DNA from: Streptomyces sp. SLBN-31
GTDB lineage: Bacteria > Actinomycetota > Actinomycetes > Streptomycetales > Streptomycetaceae
Direction of reading: 5' to 3'
DNA length: 64,000 nucleotides
Assembly: GCF_006715395.1 (NCBI RefSeq)
Contig: NZ_VFNC01000001.1
Coordinates: 1,612,001 to 1,676,000, forward strand
The position numbers and the translations under genes were made by a program. The notes below the pieces were generated by a model, which did no database searches, was not told the DNA's origin, and saw only the letters and a list, made by a program, of their open reading frames with translations. This document shows, piece by piece, positions 44,153-55,383 of the stretch. Within the stretch, counting starts at the first letter, position 1. Every line of letters starts with the position of its first letter.

Positions 44153-44704
44153 GTGACGTCGTCCTTCGAGTTCAACACGTACCCCGCGCGGCTTTCGGAC
44201 GCGGAGCGCGACAAGGCGCTGAAGGTGCTCCGCGACGGCGTCGCCATGGGACGGCTGTCGCACGACACGTTCATCCGCCGCATGGAGCTGGCCCTCGCGG
44301 CCCGCGGTTCGGACGAGCTCGCCGTCCTCACCGCCGACCTGCCCCAGGAGAGCCGCGTCTCCCGCCTGGTGTTCGGCACCGTCGAGGCCGTCTCCGGCTT
44401 CACCGTGCGGCTGCGCAGGGCCTGGCAGGCCGAGCGCCTGCCCAAGCTGCTGCTGCCGCACCCGGCGGGCGGCCACCCGCTGCGGATAGGTCGGGATCCG
44501 GCCAACGGACTGCGGCTGACGCACGAGACGGTCTCACGGGTGCACGCCGAGCTCAGCCGGCAGGGCGGCATGTGGGTGCTGCGGGATCTGGGCTCCACCA
44601 ACGGCACGACGGTCAACGGCCGGCGGGTCATCGGCGCCGCCGTCGTCCGCGAGGGCGACCAGGTCGGCTTCGGACGGATGTCCTTCCGGCTCGCAGTCGA
44701 CTGA
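44153..44704 (+). CDS. DUF1707-FHA domain protein
   Basis: This is a 183-residue soluble protein. The N-terminal DUF1707 region has RLSDAERDKALKVLRDGVA, GRLSHDTFIRRMELALAAR and LAVLTADLP. The C-terminal forkhead-associated domain (about 105-180) has LRIGRDPANGL, SRVHAELS and LGSTNGTTVNG, which bind phospho-Thr peptides. FHA proteins usually work with Ser/Thr kinases; no kinase is in the window. Start GTG at 44153. It is divergent from treZ, 173 nt away. Confidence 0.9.
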   Translation: MTSSFEFNTYPARLSDAERDKALKVLRDGVAMGRLSHDTFIRRMELALAARGSDELAVLTADLPQESRVSRLVFGTVEAVSGFTVRLRRAWQAERLPKLLLPHPAGGHPLRIGRDPANGLRLTHETVSRVHAELSRQGGMWVLRDLGSTNGTTVNGRRVIGAAVVREGDQVGFGRMSFRLAVD

Positions 44705-44864
44705 CGGGCGACTGAGCCGGACCTTAGCTTTGGCCTGAGCATGACACCGGGTTGACCTGGTGTGATGGCTCAAACCCGGTTCCTCTCCGCGGTGTTGACG
44801 TACCCCGCAACTCGTGACTGACTGTGCGTACGCCATGTACGTCAGGTGAACCGACGGCACCGCA

Positions 44865-46229
44865 TTGTGGAGGTGTGCCCTGCCGCCCCTCCAGCGCTAC
44901 CCGACCGTCGACGAACTCGGCGCCCGGGCGGCCGCACTCGTCGCCCGCCACCCGCGCGACGCACGGCTGCGCCGCGTGGGCACCTCGCGCGCGGGCACTC
45001 CCATGTGGCTGCTTTCCATCGGTCACGGCAGCCGCCAGGCCCTGATCGTCGCCGGCCCGCACGCGAACGAACCCGTCGGCGGCGCCACGGTCCTGCGCCT
45101 GGCCGAACGCGCGCTCGCCGACCCCCGCTACACCGAGGGCGCCGACGCCACCTGGAACCTGCTGCTCTCCCTCGACCCCGACGGCCTGCGCCGCAACGAG
45201 GGCTGGCTACGGGGCCCGTACACCCTCGGCCGCTACTTCCGGAACTTCTTCCGGCCCGGCTTCCACGAACAGCCCGAATGGCTGCCCGACGGCGCCGCGG
45301 GCGCCGCGCTGCCGGAGACCCGCACCCTGCTCCACCTCCAGGACGAGCTGCGGCCCTTCCTGCAGTGCTCGCTGCACGGCGTCGACGTCGGCGGCGGGTT
45401 CGTCGAGCTCACCCACGACCTGCCCGGCCTCGCCCAGCGCGTCGCCGGCACCGCCGCCCGCCTGCGCGTCCCGCGCGAACTCGGCCCCTACGACACCTTG
45501 TACTGGCCCTGCCTGGGGCCCGCCGTCTACCGCATCCCGCCGCCCCGCATCGGCGACCTGGCAGCCGCCATCACCGAGGCCGCCGTCGAGTCGACCTGGT
45601 ACCACCCCTACCGGTACGGCACGGTGACCGCCATCGTCGAGGCCCCCATGTGGGGAGTGGCCGCCGTCGAGGACGGCTCCCCGCCCGCCGACGCGACCGG
45701 CGTGCTGCGCACCGTCAGCCACACGCTGCGCCACGACACACGGTTCCTGGAGCGGCTCCTGGCGGTGGTCCGGCCGCACCTCGCGGACGTGCCGGACGCG
45801 GCCCGTCTGCTCGCGCCGGTGGACGACTATTTACTGGTCTGCCCCGGCCTCGCCGACACGTGGGACCCCGACGTCGCCGACGGGGCGCGCCCGCTTCCGC
45901 CGATGAGCACCGCCCACCTGGCCGCGCTGCGCATCGCCGGACGGCGGCTCGCCCTGCGAACGGCCGGTCTGCTGCACCAGCTCGTCACGAGCGCCGGACG
46001 CGATCCGGCGGACGTACTCCCGGAGCTGGACCGCCTGATCGACGAGTGGTGCGTCGACTACCGCGACGGCTGCGGCGCGCGCTGGATACCGGTCACGCGC
46101 CAGGTGGAGTACCAGTCCCGGGTGGTGCTCGCCGCGTTCGAACTCGCCGTCCAACAGGCGCCCGCGTGCTCCCGTTCGGGTGAGTCGGGGTGGGGTTCCC
46201 AGGCCGCCGTGCCGATGCATCTGGAATGA
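44865..46229 (+). CDS. M14-family zinc carboxypeptidase (first paralogue)
   Basis: This is a 454-residue carboxypeptidase-A-type metallopeptidase. Zn ligands are H66 and E69 in GPHANEP and H171 in LQCSLHGVDVGG; the general-base Glu is E259 in VTAIVEAPMWG. There is no signal peptide, so it is probably cytoplasmic. The coordinates use TTG at 44865. However, the best ribosome site (GGAGG, 44869-44873) lies inside those first codons, 6 nt before an in-frame CTG at 44880, which fits the paralogue's start better (both then begin just before LPPLQRYP/LLPVLRYP). The stop overlaps the start of an exported protease-inhibitor gene by 4 nt. Confidence 0.85.
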   Translation: MWRCALPPLQRYPTVDELGARAAALVARHPRDARLRRVGTSRAGTPMWLLSIGHGSRQALIVAGPHANEPVGGATVLRLAERALADPRYTEGADATWNLLLSLDPDGLRRNEGWLRGPYTLGRYFRNFFRPGFHEQPEWLPDGAAGAALPETRTLLHLQDELRPFLQCSLHGVDVGGGFVELTHDLPGLAQRVAGTAARLRVPRELGPYDTLYWPCLGPAVYRIPPPRIGDLAAAITEAAVESTWYHPYRYGTVTAIVEAPMWGVAAVEDGSPPADATGVLRTVSHTLRHDTRFLERLLAVVRPHLADVPDAARLLAPVDDYLLVCPGLADTWDPDVADGARPLPPMSTAHLAALRIAGRRLALRTAGLLHQLVTSAGRDPADVLPELDRLIDEWCVDYRDGCGARWIPVTRQVEYQSRVVLAAFELAVQQAPACSRSGESGWGSQAAVPMHLE

Positions 46230-46648
46230 CGATCAGCACCACAGCGAAAGCGGTACGGGGCGGTCTGCTGACGGCCGTCCTCCTCCTGGCCGGCGCGGCC
46301 CCGGCGCAGGCGGCGGCCGCGCCGCCCTACCCGCTCTCCGGCGACTACCTCTACCTCACGGTCACCAAGGGCGACGCACGCTCCAGCGACACGCGGGGCA
46401 CCCTCCTCATGTGCGACCCGCCCCAGGGGCACACGCTCGCCGCCGAGGCGTGCGCGGAACTGTCCGCGGCGGACGGCGACATCGCGGCACTCCCGCCCAA
46501 GAACGTCTTCTGCCCGATGGTCTACGCGCCGGTCAGCGTCCACGCGCGCGGGACGTGGGACGGCCGGCAGATCGAGTACGCGCAGACCTTCCCCAACGGC
46601 TGCGCGATGTCGGCGCGCACGGGCTCGGTGTTCGCGTTCGGTGACTGA
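46226..46648 (+). CDS. Streptomyces subtilisin inhibitor-like protein (SSI family, I16)
   Basis: This is a 140-residue exported protease inhibitor. The signal peptide (about 1-32: GGLLTAVLLLAGAAPAQA) is followed by an SSI domain with the family's four Cys (LLMCDPP, AAEACAEL, FCPMVY, NGCAMSA) forming two disulfides. The reactive-site loop CPMVYAPV places Met98 as P1 and Val99 as P1', as in SSI. It ends SVFAFGD. SSI proteins inhibit secreted subtilisin-type serine proteases. The ATG overlaps the preceding carboxypeptidase stop (ATGA), so expression is coupled to an apparently intracellular metallopeptidase, an odd pairing. It is convergent with the second carboxypeptidase. Confidence 0.9.
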   Translation: MTISTTAKAVRGGLLTAVLLLAGAAPAQAAAAPPYPLSGDYLYLTVTKGDARSSDTRGTLLMCDPPQGHTLAAEACAELSAADGDIAALPPKNVFCPMVYAPVSVHARGTWDGRQIEYAQTFPNGCAMSARTGSVFAFGD

Positions 46649-46708
46649 GGGGCGACCGCCGAGGGCTGACGGCACGCGCGCGTGACCCGCGGTCTCGCGG
46701 CCCGGGGC

Positions 46709-47968
46709 TCAGGCTGTGCGGTCGCGCGCGTGCAGCGCCGCGGCCACGACCGTGCGGGCCTGGTGCTCGATCTGGTGCTCCAGCGGGACCCAGCGGGCGC
46801 GGAAACTTTCCGCGAAGGCATCGCTCCACGTCGCCACGAGCCGCTCCATGCGCGGCGCCGCACGGTCGTCACTCTCCTGCAGGACCCGCAGCAGCATCGC
46901 CGCCGCCCTCAGCGGCAGCCGCCGCCCGAACGCGTCCACGCTGCCGACGTACGCCATCGTGTCGTCGGCGGGCGGCGTGCGCATCCAGTCCTCGGCCAGC
47001 CCCGGGACCAGGTCCAGTGCCCATCTCGCCGCCCGCAGCAGCGGCCCGTCGACACCCTCCAGGCGCGGCAGCGCGTCGGCGAGGACCCGTTCCACCTCCA
47101 GGGCGTCCCGCAGCAGCCGGCTCGCCAGCCGTCGTATCGCCTCGGCGGGCGCGGGATGCGGCGCCGGATCGTCCACCAGGTCGCTCGCCCACATCGGCAC
47201 CTCCACCACCGCGGTCAGACCGCCGTAGCGGTGGGTGCGGTACCAGGTGCTCCGCCGTGCGTCGTCCGGCATGCTCGGATACGCGGCGCCCGCTCCGGGC
47301 GAGGGCATCACATGCACGCCGGGCCCGGACGCCGCCCAGCCCACCGCGTCCGAGGCGCCCGTCTCCACCGGGATGTGCAGCTCCGCCGCGGACTTGGCGA
47401 ACGGCTCGGCGAGCCCCGGCACGTCCCTGGTCAGCTGCACCCAGGTGCCGCCCAGGTCCGTCCCGTGCAACGTCACCTGCAGATACGGGCGCAGCTCGTC
47501 GATGACCCGGGTCAGCGTCCGCGTCTCGGGCGGCAACCGGTCCGGCGGCAGCACCGACGGCGCCCACTCCGGCTGCTCCTCGGCCGCCGGCCGGAAGAAG
47601 CCGAGGTGGTAGTCGAACAGGCTGCGCGGCGCCGGGGTGACGTGCAGGCTCGCCCCGTCCGGGTCCGCGCACAGCAGGAAGTGCCACGAGGTGTCGGTGC
47701 GCAACTCCCGCTCCCGCAACACACGTTCGGCCAGGGCGAGCAGGGTGGGACCGCCCGTGGGCTCGTTGGCGTGGGCGCCGGCGACGACCAGTACGGCCCG
47801 CCGGGCACGGCCCACGGACAGCAGATACAGGGGCCTGCCCGCGCGGGAGACACCCACTTGCCTCAGCGCGCACAGGGTGGGTCGATGAGCGGCCAACGCC
47901 CTTGCGGAGGAGATGAGTTGGATCATGGTGGGGTAGCGCAGCACCGGCAGGAGACTCACCCCCGTCAC
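46709..47968 (-). CDS. M14-family zinc carboxypeptidase (second paralogue)
   Basis: This is a 419-residue M14 protein clearly paralogous to 44865-46229. Zn ligands are H66 and E69 (AGAHANEP) and a third His in LQVTLHGTDLGG; the base is Glu in VVEVPMWASD. From the start chosen here (GTG at 47968) the first two ligands have the same residue numbers as in the paralogue. A frame reaching 48001 and an internal ATG at 47926 are alternatives. No signal peptide. It faces the first paralogue with the SSI gene between them. The two probably arose by duplication and inversion. Confidence 0.88.
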   Translation of the reverse strand: MTGVSLLPVLRYPTMIQLISSARALAAHRPTLCALRQVGVSRAGRPLYLLSVGRARRAVLVVAGAHANEPTGGPTLLALAERVLRERELRTDTSWHFLLCADPDGASLHVTPAPRSLFDYHLGFFRPAAEEQPEWAPSVLPPDRLPPETRTLTRVIDELRPYLQVTLHGTDLGGTWVQLTRDVPGLAEPFAKSAAELHIPVETGASDAVGWAASGPGVHVMPSPGAGAAYPSMPDDARRSTWYRTHRYGGLTAVVEVPMWASDLVDDPAPHPAPAEAIRRLASRLLRDALEVERVLADALPRLEGVDGPLLRAARWALDLVPGLAEDWMRTPPADDTMAYVGSVDAFGRRLPLRAAAMLLRVLQESDDRAAPRMERLVATWSDAFAESFRARWVPLEHQIEHQARTVVAAALHARDRTA

Positions 47969-48099
47969 ATCCGCCCGGCCTCGCAATCCGCAGTACCCCA
48001 CGGCCGCCGGGAACTGTCAAGCCGGCCCCCGGGTCGGCTCCAGGGGGCGCTCGGATGCATTCACCGCCGACGTGACGGGGCGTCGCCGTGGGACCCGGC

Positions 48100-49614
48100 T
48101 CACTGCTGGTGCAGTCCGCGTCCGGCCAGTGTCAGGAACGCCTCCCCGACCGCCTCGGACAGCGTGGGATGCGGGTGGACGTGCCGGGCGACGTCCGAGG
48201 CGTACGCGTCCCAGCCGACGATCAGCTGGCTCTCCGCGATCATCTCGGAGACGTGCGGTCCCACCAGATGCACACCGAGCACCTGACCGCCGCCGGCCTC
48301 CGCGACACCTTCACCATGCCGCCCTGCCCGTGCACCATGCCCTTCGCCACCGCCGTCAGCGGCATGGTGTTGACGGCGACCTCGTGCCCACGCGCGCGTG
48401 CCTCCCCCTCGCTCAGCCCCACGGCCGCGGTCTGCGGGGACGAGTACGTCAACCCTGGGGACGGACGCGTAGTCGACCGGGACGGACTCCACGCCGGCCA
48501 GCGTCTCCGCCACCAGCAGCCCCTCCGCGAACGACGCGTGCGCCAGGCCCAGGGACGGCGGCGGCAGCAGGTCGCCCACGACGTGGACGCCGGACACCGC
48601 GGTCTCCAGCCGCGCCCAGTCGGCGGGTGCGACGAAGCCGCGCGTCTCCGTCCCCAGTCCCGCAGCGGCCAGGTGCAGGCCCTCGGTGACCGGAGCCCGC
48701 CCCACCGCCACCAGCAGCCGCTCCACCTCGACCGTGCGGGTCTCGCCGCGGGCCGTGCGCACGCGTGCGCGTACGCCGTTGCCCAGCAGCTCGGCGTCCA
48801 GCAGCCGGGCACCCGCCTGAACGTCGATGCCGCGCTTCTTCAGACCGCGTGTCAGGTGACGGCTCACGTCGGCGTCCTCCAGCGGCACGATGCGGTCCGC
48901 GGCCTCCACGAGCGTGACCTCCGCGCCCATGGAGCGGTGGAACGAGGCGTACTCGACGCCGATCGCACCGCCACCGAGCACCAGCACGGACGCCGGGAGC
49001 CCGGGCGCGAAGAGCGCGTCGTCGCTCGTCACCACGCGCCGGCCGTCCGGCTCGAGCCCCGGGAGGGTGCGCGGGCGCGAGCCCGTCGCCAGGACGATGC
49101 CGCGGCGCGCGGCGAGGTCGTGCGCGCGGGGCGCGGGTTCGGTGGGAGCGCCGGTCGCCGGATTGTGCGCGCCTGGCGCGTGCTGACTGCTCACGCCGGG
49201 CGTGGAATTTTCACGCACGCCCTCGACGCGCACCGTGCGCTTTCCCGTCAGGCGCGCGCTGCCCCGCACGACCCGCACGCCGGCGTGCGCGAGATGCGCC
49301 TCCACGCCCCGGTGGTTGCGCGTCACGATGTCGTCGCGCGTCGCGACCAGCGCCGACCAGTCCACGGCGTCCAGGCTCGCCTTCACACCCCACCGTTCGC
49401 GCGCCTCGGCGATGCCGTCGACGAGTTCGGCGGCGTGCAGCATCGCCTTGCTGGGGATGCAGCCGCGGTGCAGACAGGTCCCGCCGACCTTGTCGCGCTC
49501 CACGAGAACGACGTCGAGGCCGAGGGCGGCGGCGCGCAGGGCGGTGCTGTATCCGCCGGTGCCACCGCCGATGACGACGACGTCCGCGGTGCTGGGGTCT
49601 CTTGAGTTGTCCAT
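48100..49614 (-). CDS. lpdA: Dihydrolipoyl dehydrogenase with paired frameshifts
   Basis: This is a flavoprotein disulfide reductase, E3 component type. FAD-binding VVVIGGGTGGYSTALRAA, redox-active disulfide GGTCLHRGCIPSK, NAD-binding VLVLGGGAIGVEYASF and the C-terminal dimerisation domain (HLVGPHVSEMIAE, HPHPTLSEAVGEAF with catalytic His) are all present. Between 48451 and 48306 the expected YSSPQTAAVGLSEGEARARG and VNTMPLTAVAKGMVHGQGG read in a different frame. An extra base at about 48451 and a missing base at about 48306 compensate, so the frame remains open but about 48 residues are scrambled. There is also an extra loop of about 30 residues before VLATGSRPRTLPG. Either sequencing errors or a real inactive allele. 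Start ATG 49614, divergent from a LysR gene. Confidence 0.85.
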   Translation of the reverse strand: MDNSRDPSTADVVVIGGGTGGYSTALRAAALGLDVVLVERDKVGGTCLHRGCIPSKAMLHAAELVDGIAEARERWGVKASLDAVDWSALVATRDDIVTRNHRGVEAHLAHAGVRVVRGSARLTGKRTVRVEGVRENSTPGVSSQHAPGAHNPATGAPTEPAPRAHDLAARRGIVLATGSRPRTLPGLEPDGRRVVTSDDALFAPGLPASVLVLGGGAIGVEYASFHRSMGAEVTLVEAADRIVPLEDADVSRHLTRGLKKRGIDVQAGARLLDAELLGNGVRARVRTARGETRTVEVERLLVAVGRAPVTEGLHLAAAGLGTETRGFVAPADWARLETAVSGVHVVGDLLPPPSLGLAHASFAEGLLVAETLAGVESVPVDYASVPRVDVLVPADRGRGAERGGGTRAWARGRRQHHAADGGGEGHGARAGRHGEGVAEAGGGQVLGVHLVGPHVSEMIAESQLIVGWDAYASDVARHVHPHPTLSEAVGEAFLTLAGRGLHQQ

Positions 49615-49703
49615 GCCCCCAACCGTCCGCCCCGCCCTTGCCATAAGTCCAAGGCAATGTTCTTCTGGATCCGATGCAGCATGTTTATGGATCGGGGGCG
49701 GCG
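49615..49703. promoter_or_regulatory. Divergent lpdA/LysR control region
   Basis: The 89-nt gap contains CCATAA (49641-49646) and TTATGG (49685-49690) as an inverted pair, in an AT-richer stretch. LysR proteins usually bind such divergent regions. Confidence 0.4.
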
Positions 49704-50615
49704 ATGAGCCTGCGGCAGATGGAGTACTTCCTGGCGGTCGTCGAGGAGGCCTCGTTCACCCGCGCGGCCGAGGTGCTGCACGTCTCCCAGCCCGCGCTGT
49801 CGCACCAGATCAAGGCGCTGGAGCGTGCGGTGGGCGGCGCGCTCCTGGAACGCATGCCGCGCGGGGTGCGCCCGACCCCGATGGGCCGCGCCTTCCTGCC
49901 GCACGCCGAGCACGCCGTCCGCAGCGCCGCCCAGGCCCACCGCGCGGCCCGTGCCGCCGCCGGTGCCGAGGGCGGCGAACTGCACGTCGCCGCCGTCCAC
50001 TCGGTGGCGGTCGGCGTCCTGCCGGACGTCTTCGCCCGCTGGCGCGCGGCGCATCCCCAGGTCCTGCTGCACCTGCACGAGTACGCCACGACGCAGGCCC
50101 TGGAGGAGGAGGTCGAGCGCGGCACCGCGGACCTGGCCGTCGGGCCCGCCCCGTCCGACTGGCCCGGCACCGTCGTGCCCGTCGGCGAGGAGGAGGCGGT
50201 GCTGGTGGTCCCCTTCGACGACCGTTTCGCGGGCCGTACGACGGTGACCCTGCCCGAACTGGCCGACCGCCACTGGATCCGCTGCGCGATGGAACCGGTG
50301 GTCCACGGCGAGCGCTTCCTCGACCGGGCGTGCGCCCGCGCCGGCTTCCGGCCGCGCACCGCCGTCTGGACGGAGCACACCTCGACGGCCGTGCGGATGG
50401 CCGCCGCCGGAGTCGGGGTGTGCCTCGCGCCCTCCCACATCGTGCGCGGCGCGGTCGGCGAGGACGGCGCGGTCCTCTCGCACGCCCCGTCCTGGACACG
50501 CGAGACGACGGTCTTCGCACGCGTCCCACCGACCGGCGCCGCCGAGGCATTCGTGGAGCTGCTGCGAGCGACCTGGCCGAAGCCCGCGGCTCCGGGCTCA
50601 CACGCGCGCGTCTAG
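49704..50615 (+). CDS. LysR-family transcriptional regulator
   Basis: This is a 303-residue LTTR. The N-terminal HTH is MEYFLAVVEEASFTRAAEVL, then VSQPALSHQIKALERAVGG. The C-terminal effector domain (about 90-295) has GGELHVAAVHSVAVGVLPDV and AAAGVGVCLAPSHIVRGAV. The start is ATG at 49704 with GGGGG about 8 nt upstream. It is divergent from lpdA, which is its likeliest target. Convergent with treY with a 20-nt gap. Confidence 0.9.
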   Translation: MSLRQMEYFLAVVEEASFTRAAEVLHVSQPALSHQIKALERAVGGALLERMPRGVRPTPMGRAFLPHAEHAVRSAAQAHRAARAAAGAEGGELHVAAVHSVAVGVLPDVFARWRAAHPQVLLHLHEYATTQALEEEVERGTADLAVGPAPSDWPGTVVPVGEEEAVLVVPFDDRFAGRTTVTLPELADRHWIRCAMEPVVHGERFLDRACARAGFRPRTAVWTEHTSTAVRMAAAGVGVCLAPSHIVRGAVGEDGAVLSHAPSWTRETTVFARVPPTGAAEAFVELLRATWPKPAAPGSHARV

Positions 50616-50635
50616 CGCGGCCCCACGCCACGCGG

Positions 50636-52990
50636 TCAGCCCTCGTCGGCCCGCTCCAGCAGCACCACCGGCAGTCGTGCGAAAAGGTCCTCCACGCGTG
50701 CGTGGCCCGTGAACTCCCGCTCCGGAGCCAGTACGTCCGACCACCGTCCGGGCGGCAGCGGCAGCAGTGTGTCCTGCCAGCCCCCCGCCTCCGCCAGCCG
50801 CAGCGACAGGCGCGTCACGGCCGTGACGACCTCGCCGGAGCGCGCGAACGCCAGACAGTGCTCCGCCGCCGGTCCCTCCGCCGTCAGCGGCGTGTACGTG
50901 GCCGTGTCCCCGAAGGCGGCCGGCCGCCGTGCGCGCAGCCGCAGCGCGGCCTCCGTCAGCGCCCCCTTGTCGCCGGGGTCCTCCGGCGGGTACCGCACCG
51001 GCCGCCGGTTGTCCGGGTCGACGAGGGCCAGGTACTCGCTCTCGGTGCCCTGGTAGACGTCGGGCACGCCGGGCATCGTCAGATGCACCAGGGCGGTGCC
51101 AAGCACGTTGGCCCGGATGTGGGGCTCCAGCTCGGCGCGCAGGGCGGCGACGTGCTCGGCCGGCGCCCCGCACGGGCCCGCCGCCACGAACGCCGCGACG
51201 GCCTCCTCGTAGGCGGGCTCCTGTTCCGTCCAGCTGGTGAACAGGCCCGCCTCGCGCACGTGCTTCAGCAGCGCCTGCTGCACCCGTTCCCCGTCCGCGG
51301 GGCCGAGCCCGAACACCGTCTGCCAGGCCGCCCACGCCAGCTGCGCGTCCGGCACGCTCTCCTCGGCGTGGGTCACGTCGGCCAGCAGGTCCGCCCAGCG
51401 CCCGGGGCACTCCGTGAGCACGGCCAGCGCCGCCCGCACGTCGGCGCTGCGCTTGGTGTCGTGCGTCGAGACGACCGTCCCGGTCGTCGGCCAGTCGCGC
51501 TGCACGCGCGCGCAGTAGGCGTGGAAGTCGTCCGGGGACACCGACGGACTCCCCGGCTCGCCGCCGACCTCGTTCGCCGACAGCAGCGGGACGTAGCGGT
51601 AGAACGCCGTGTCCTCCACGGACTTGGCGCGCAGGGCCGAGGCCGTCTGGGCGAACCGCGTGAAGAACTCGGCCTGCTCGGGACCGGCGTCGGCCCGCCC
51701 GAGCACCAGGTCGCGCACCACGTCGACCGCGCCGGCCTCCTCCGGGACGGCGAAGGCGCCCCGCGCCTCGGCCGCGGCGTCCTCGGTGACGACCAGGGCC
51801 GGGTCGCCGGAGGTGTAGGGCCGGTAGACCTCCAGCCGGACCAGGAGTTCCTGCAGAGCCGTGCGCAGCGCCCAGGGGGCACGGTCGCGCAGGGCGGGGT
51901 CCGGGGCGGTGGCGCAGACCTTGACCGCCGCCCGGGTCAGCCGGTCGACCTCGGTGGCCAGCTCGTGCGTGAGCACCTTGTACGCCGCCCGCCGCACCGT
52001 CGCCGCCCAGTCGCCGCCCCGGTCCGTCTGCGGGGCGGCGAAACGCCGGTACAGGCCCAGCAGCTCCCCGCACCCTGCCGGGTCGGTGAAGAGCCCGTCG
52101 ATGCGGCGCAGGGCGTCGTAGCCGGTGGTGCCGGCGACGGGCCAGGAGGCCGGGAGGGGCTCCGCGTCCGCGAGGATCTTCTCCACGACTGTCCAGCGGC
52201 CGCCGGTCGCCTCGTGCAGCCGCGCCAGGTAGGCGTCGGGGTCGGCGAGCCCGTCAGGGTGGTCCACGCGCAGCCCGTCGACCACGCCCTCGCGCAGCAG
52301 CTGCAGGATCTTCGCGTGCGTGGCCTCGAACACCTCGGGGTCCTCGACCCGCACTCCGATCAGCTCCGAGATGCTGAAGAAGCGCCGGTAGTTCAGCTCG
52401 GTCCGGGCCAGCCGCCACCACACGGGCCGGTACCACTGGGCGTCCAGGAGCTGCGGCAGGGGCAGCTCCTCGGTGCCTTCACGGAGCGGGAAGGCGTGCT
52501 CGTAGTAGCGCAGTACGTCACCGTCGACCCGCAGCTCGTCGACGACCGAGCCGAGCGGGCCGCCCAGCACCGGCAGCAGCAGCTGGCCGTCCTGTGCCTC
52601 CCAGTCGATGTCGAACCAGCGCGCGTACGGCGACTTGGGGCCCTCGCGCAGGACCTCCCAGAGGGCGTGGTTGTGGCGCGGGGACATCGCCATGTGGTTC
52701 GGCACGATGTCGACGACCAGGCCGAGGCCGTGCTCGCGCGCGGTGCGGGCCAGGGCGCGCAGCCCCTCCTCGCCGCCGAGCTCGTCGCGCACGCGCGCGT
52801 GGTCGACGACGTCGTAGCCGTGCGCCGAGCCGGGCACGGCCTCCAGGACGGGGGACAGGTGCAGGTGCGAGACGCCCAGGGAGGCCAGGTACGGTACGGC
52901 CGCCGCCGCGGCGGTGAACGGGAAGTCGGGCTGCAGCTGGAGCCGGTAGGTGGCCGTGGGCACCGCGGGGTCGGGTCGCACAGATGTCAT
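50636..52990 (-). CDS. treY: Malto-oligosyltrehalose synthase
   Basis: This is a 784-residue GH13 enzyme that converts the reducing-end alpha-1,4 linkage of maltodextrins to alpha-1,1, giving maltooligosyl-trehalose. The N-terminus TYRLQLQPDFPFTAAAAAVP and SHLHLSPVLEAVPGSAHGYD are TreY-specific. The barrel motifs are IVPNHMAM, VDGLRVDHPDGLADP (nucleophile Asp), WTVVEKILADAEPLP (acid/base Glu) and VVSTHDTKRSADVRAALAVL (third acid). Conserved MPGVPDVYQGTESEYLALVD is near the C-terminus. Start ATG at 52990. It is downstream of glgX in the same orientation, with a hairpin between them. Confidence 0.95.
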   Translation of the reverse strand: MTSVRPDPAVPTATYRLQLQPDFPFTAAAAAVPYLASLGVSHLHLSPVLEAVPGSAHGYDVVDHARVRDELGGEEGLRALARTAREHGLGLVVDIVPNHMAMSPRHNHALWEVLREGPKSPYARWFDIDWEAQDGQLLLPVLGGPLGSVVDELRVDGDVLRYYEHAFPLREGTEELPLPQLLDAQWYRPVWWRLARTELNYRRFFSISELIGVRVEDPEVFEATHAKILQLLREGVVDGLRVDHPDGLADPDAYLARLHEATGGRWTVVEKILADAEPLPASWPVAGTTGYDALRRIDGLFTDPAGCGELLGLYRRFAAPQTDRGGDWAATVRRAAYKVLTHELATEVDRLTRAAVKVCATAPDPALRDRAPWALRTALQELLVRLEVYRPYTSGDPALVVTEDAAAEARGAFAVPEEAGAVDVVRDLVLGRADAGPEQAEFFTRFAQTASALRAKSVEDTAFYRYVPLLSANEVGGEPGSPSVSPDDFHAYCARVQRDWPTTGTVVSTHDTKRSADVRAALAVLTECPGRWADLLADVTHAEESVPDAQLAWAAWQTVFGLGPADGERVQQALLKHVREAGLFTSWTEQEPAYEEAVAAFVAAGPCGAPAEHVAALRAELEPHIRANVLGTALVHLTMPGVPDVYQGTESEYLALVDPDNRRPVRYPPEDPGDKGALTEAALRLRARRPAAFGDTATYTPLTAEGPAAEHCLAFARSGEVVTAVTRLSLRLAEAGGWQDTLLPLPPGRWSDVLAPEREFTGHARVEDLFARLPVVLLERADEG

Positions 52991-53048
52991 GCAGACCTAC
53001 GTACCCGCCCCGCGGCTCTTCGTGTCATCCCGTGCGCCGAGAGCCCGC

Positions 53049-53079
53049 GCGGGTGCCCGGCCGGCGGCCGGGCACCCGC
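53049..53079 (-). terminator. 14-bp hairpin after glgX
   Basis: A perfect inverted repeat (53049-53062 / 53066-53079, 3-nt loop) lies two bases past the glgX stop, in the 90-nt gap before treY. It may terminate or attenuate transcription from glgX into treY. Confidence 0.6.
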
Positions 53080-53080
53080 T

Positions 53081-55204
<2,124 letters not shown>

Positions 55205-55383
55205 GGATACGACTCTTTCAGGTGGAGCGCGCCCCAGGTGGCGCCTTGGCGTCGAGTCTCCCCGAAAGTGATGGAACCACCTATGACTTACGCCCCTCTT
55301 ACCGATCGACCTGGCATACGCGGTATGCCGAACCAGTGGGGCAGACACGTACTCCCGTGACCAAGGGGGAGTAGGGGGAAGAT

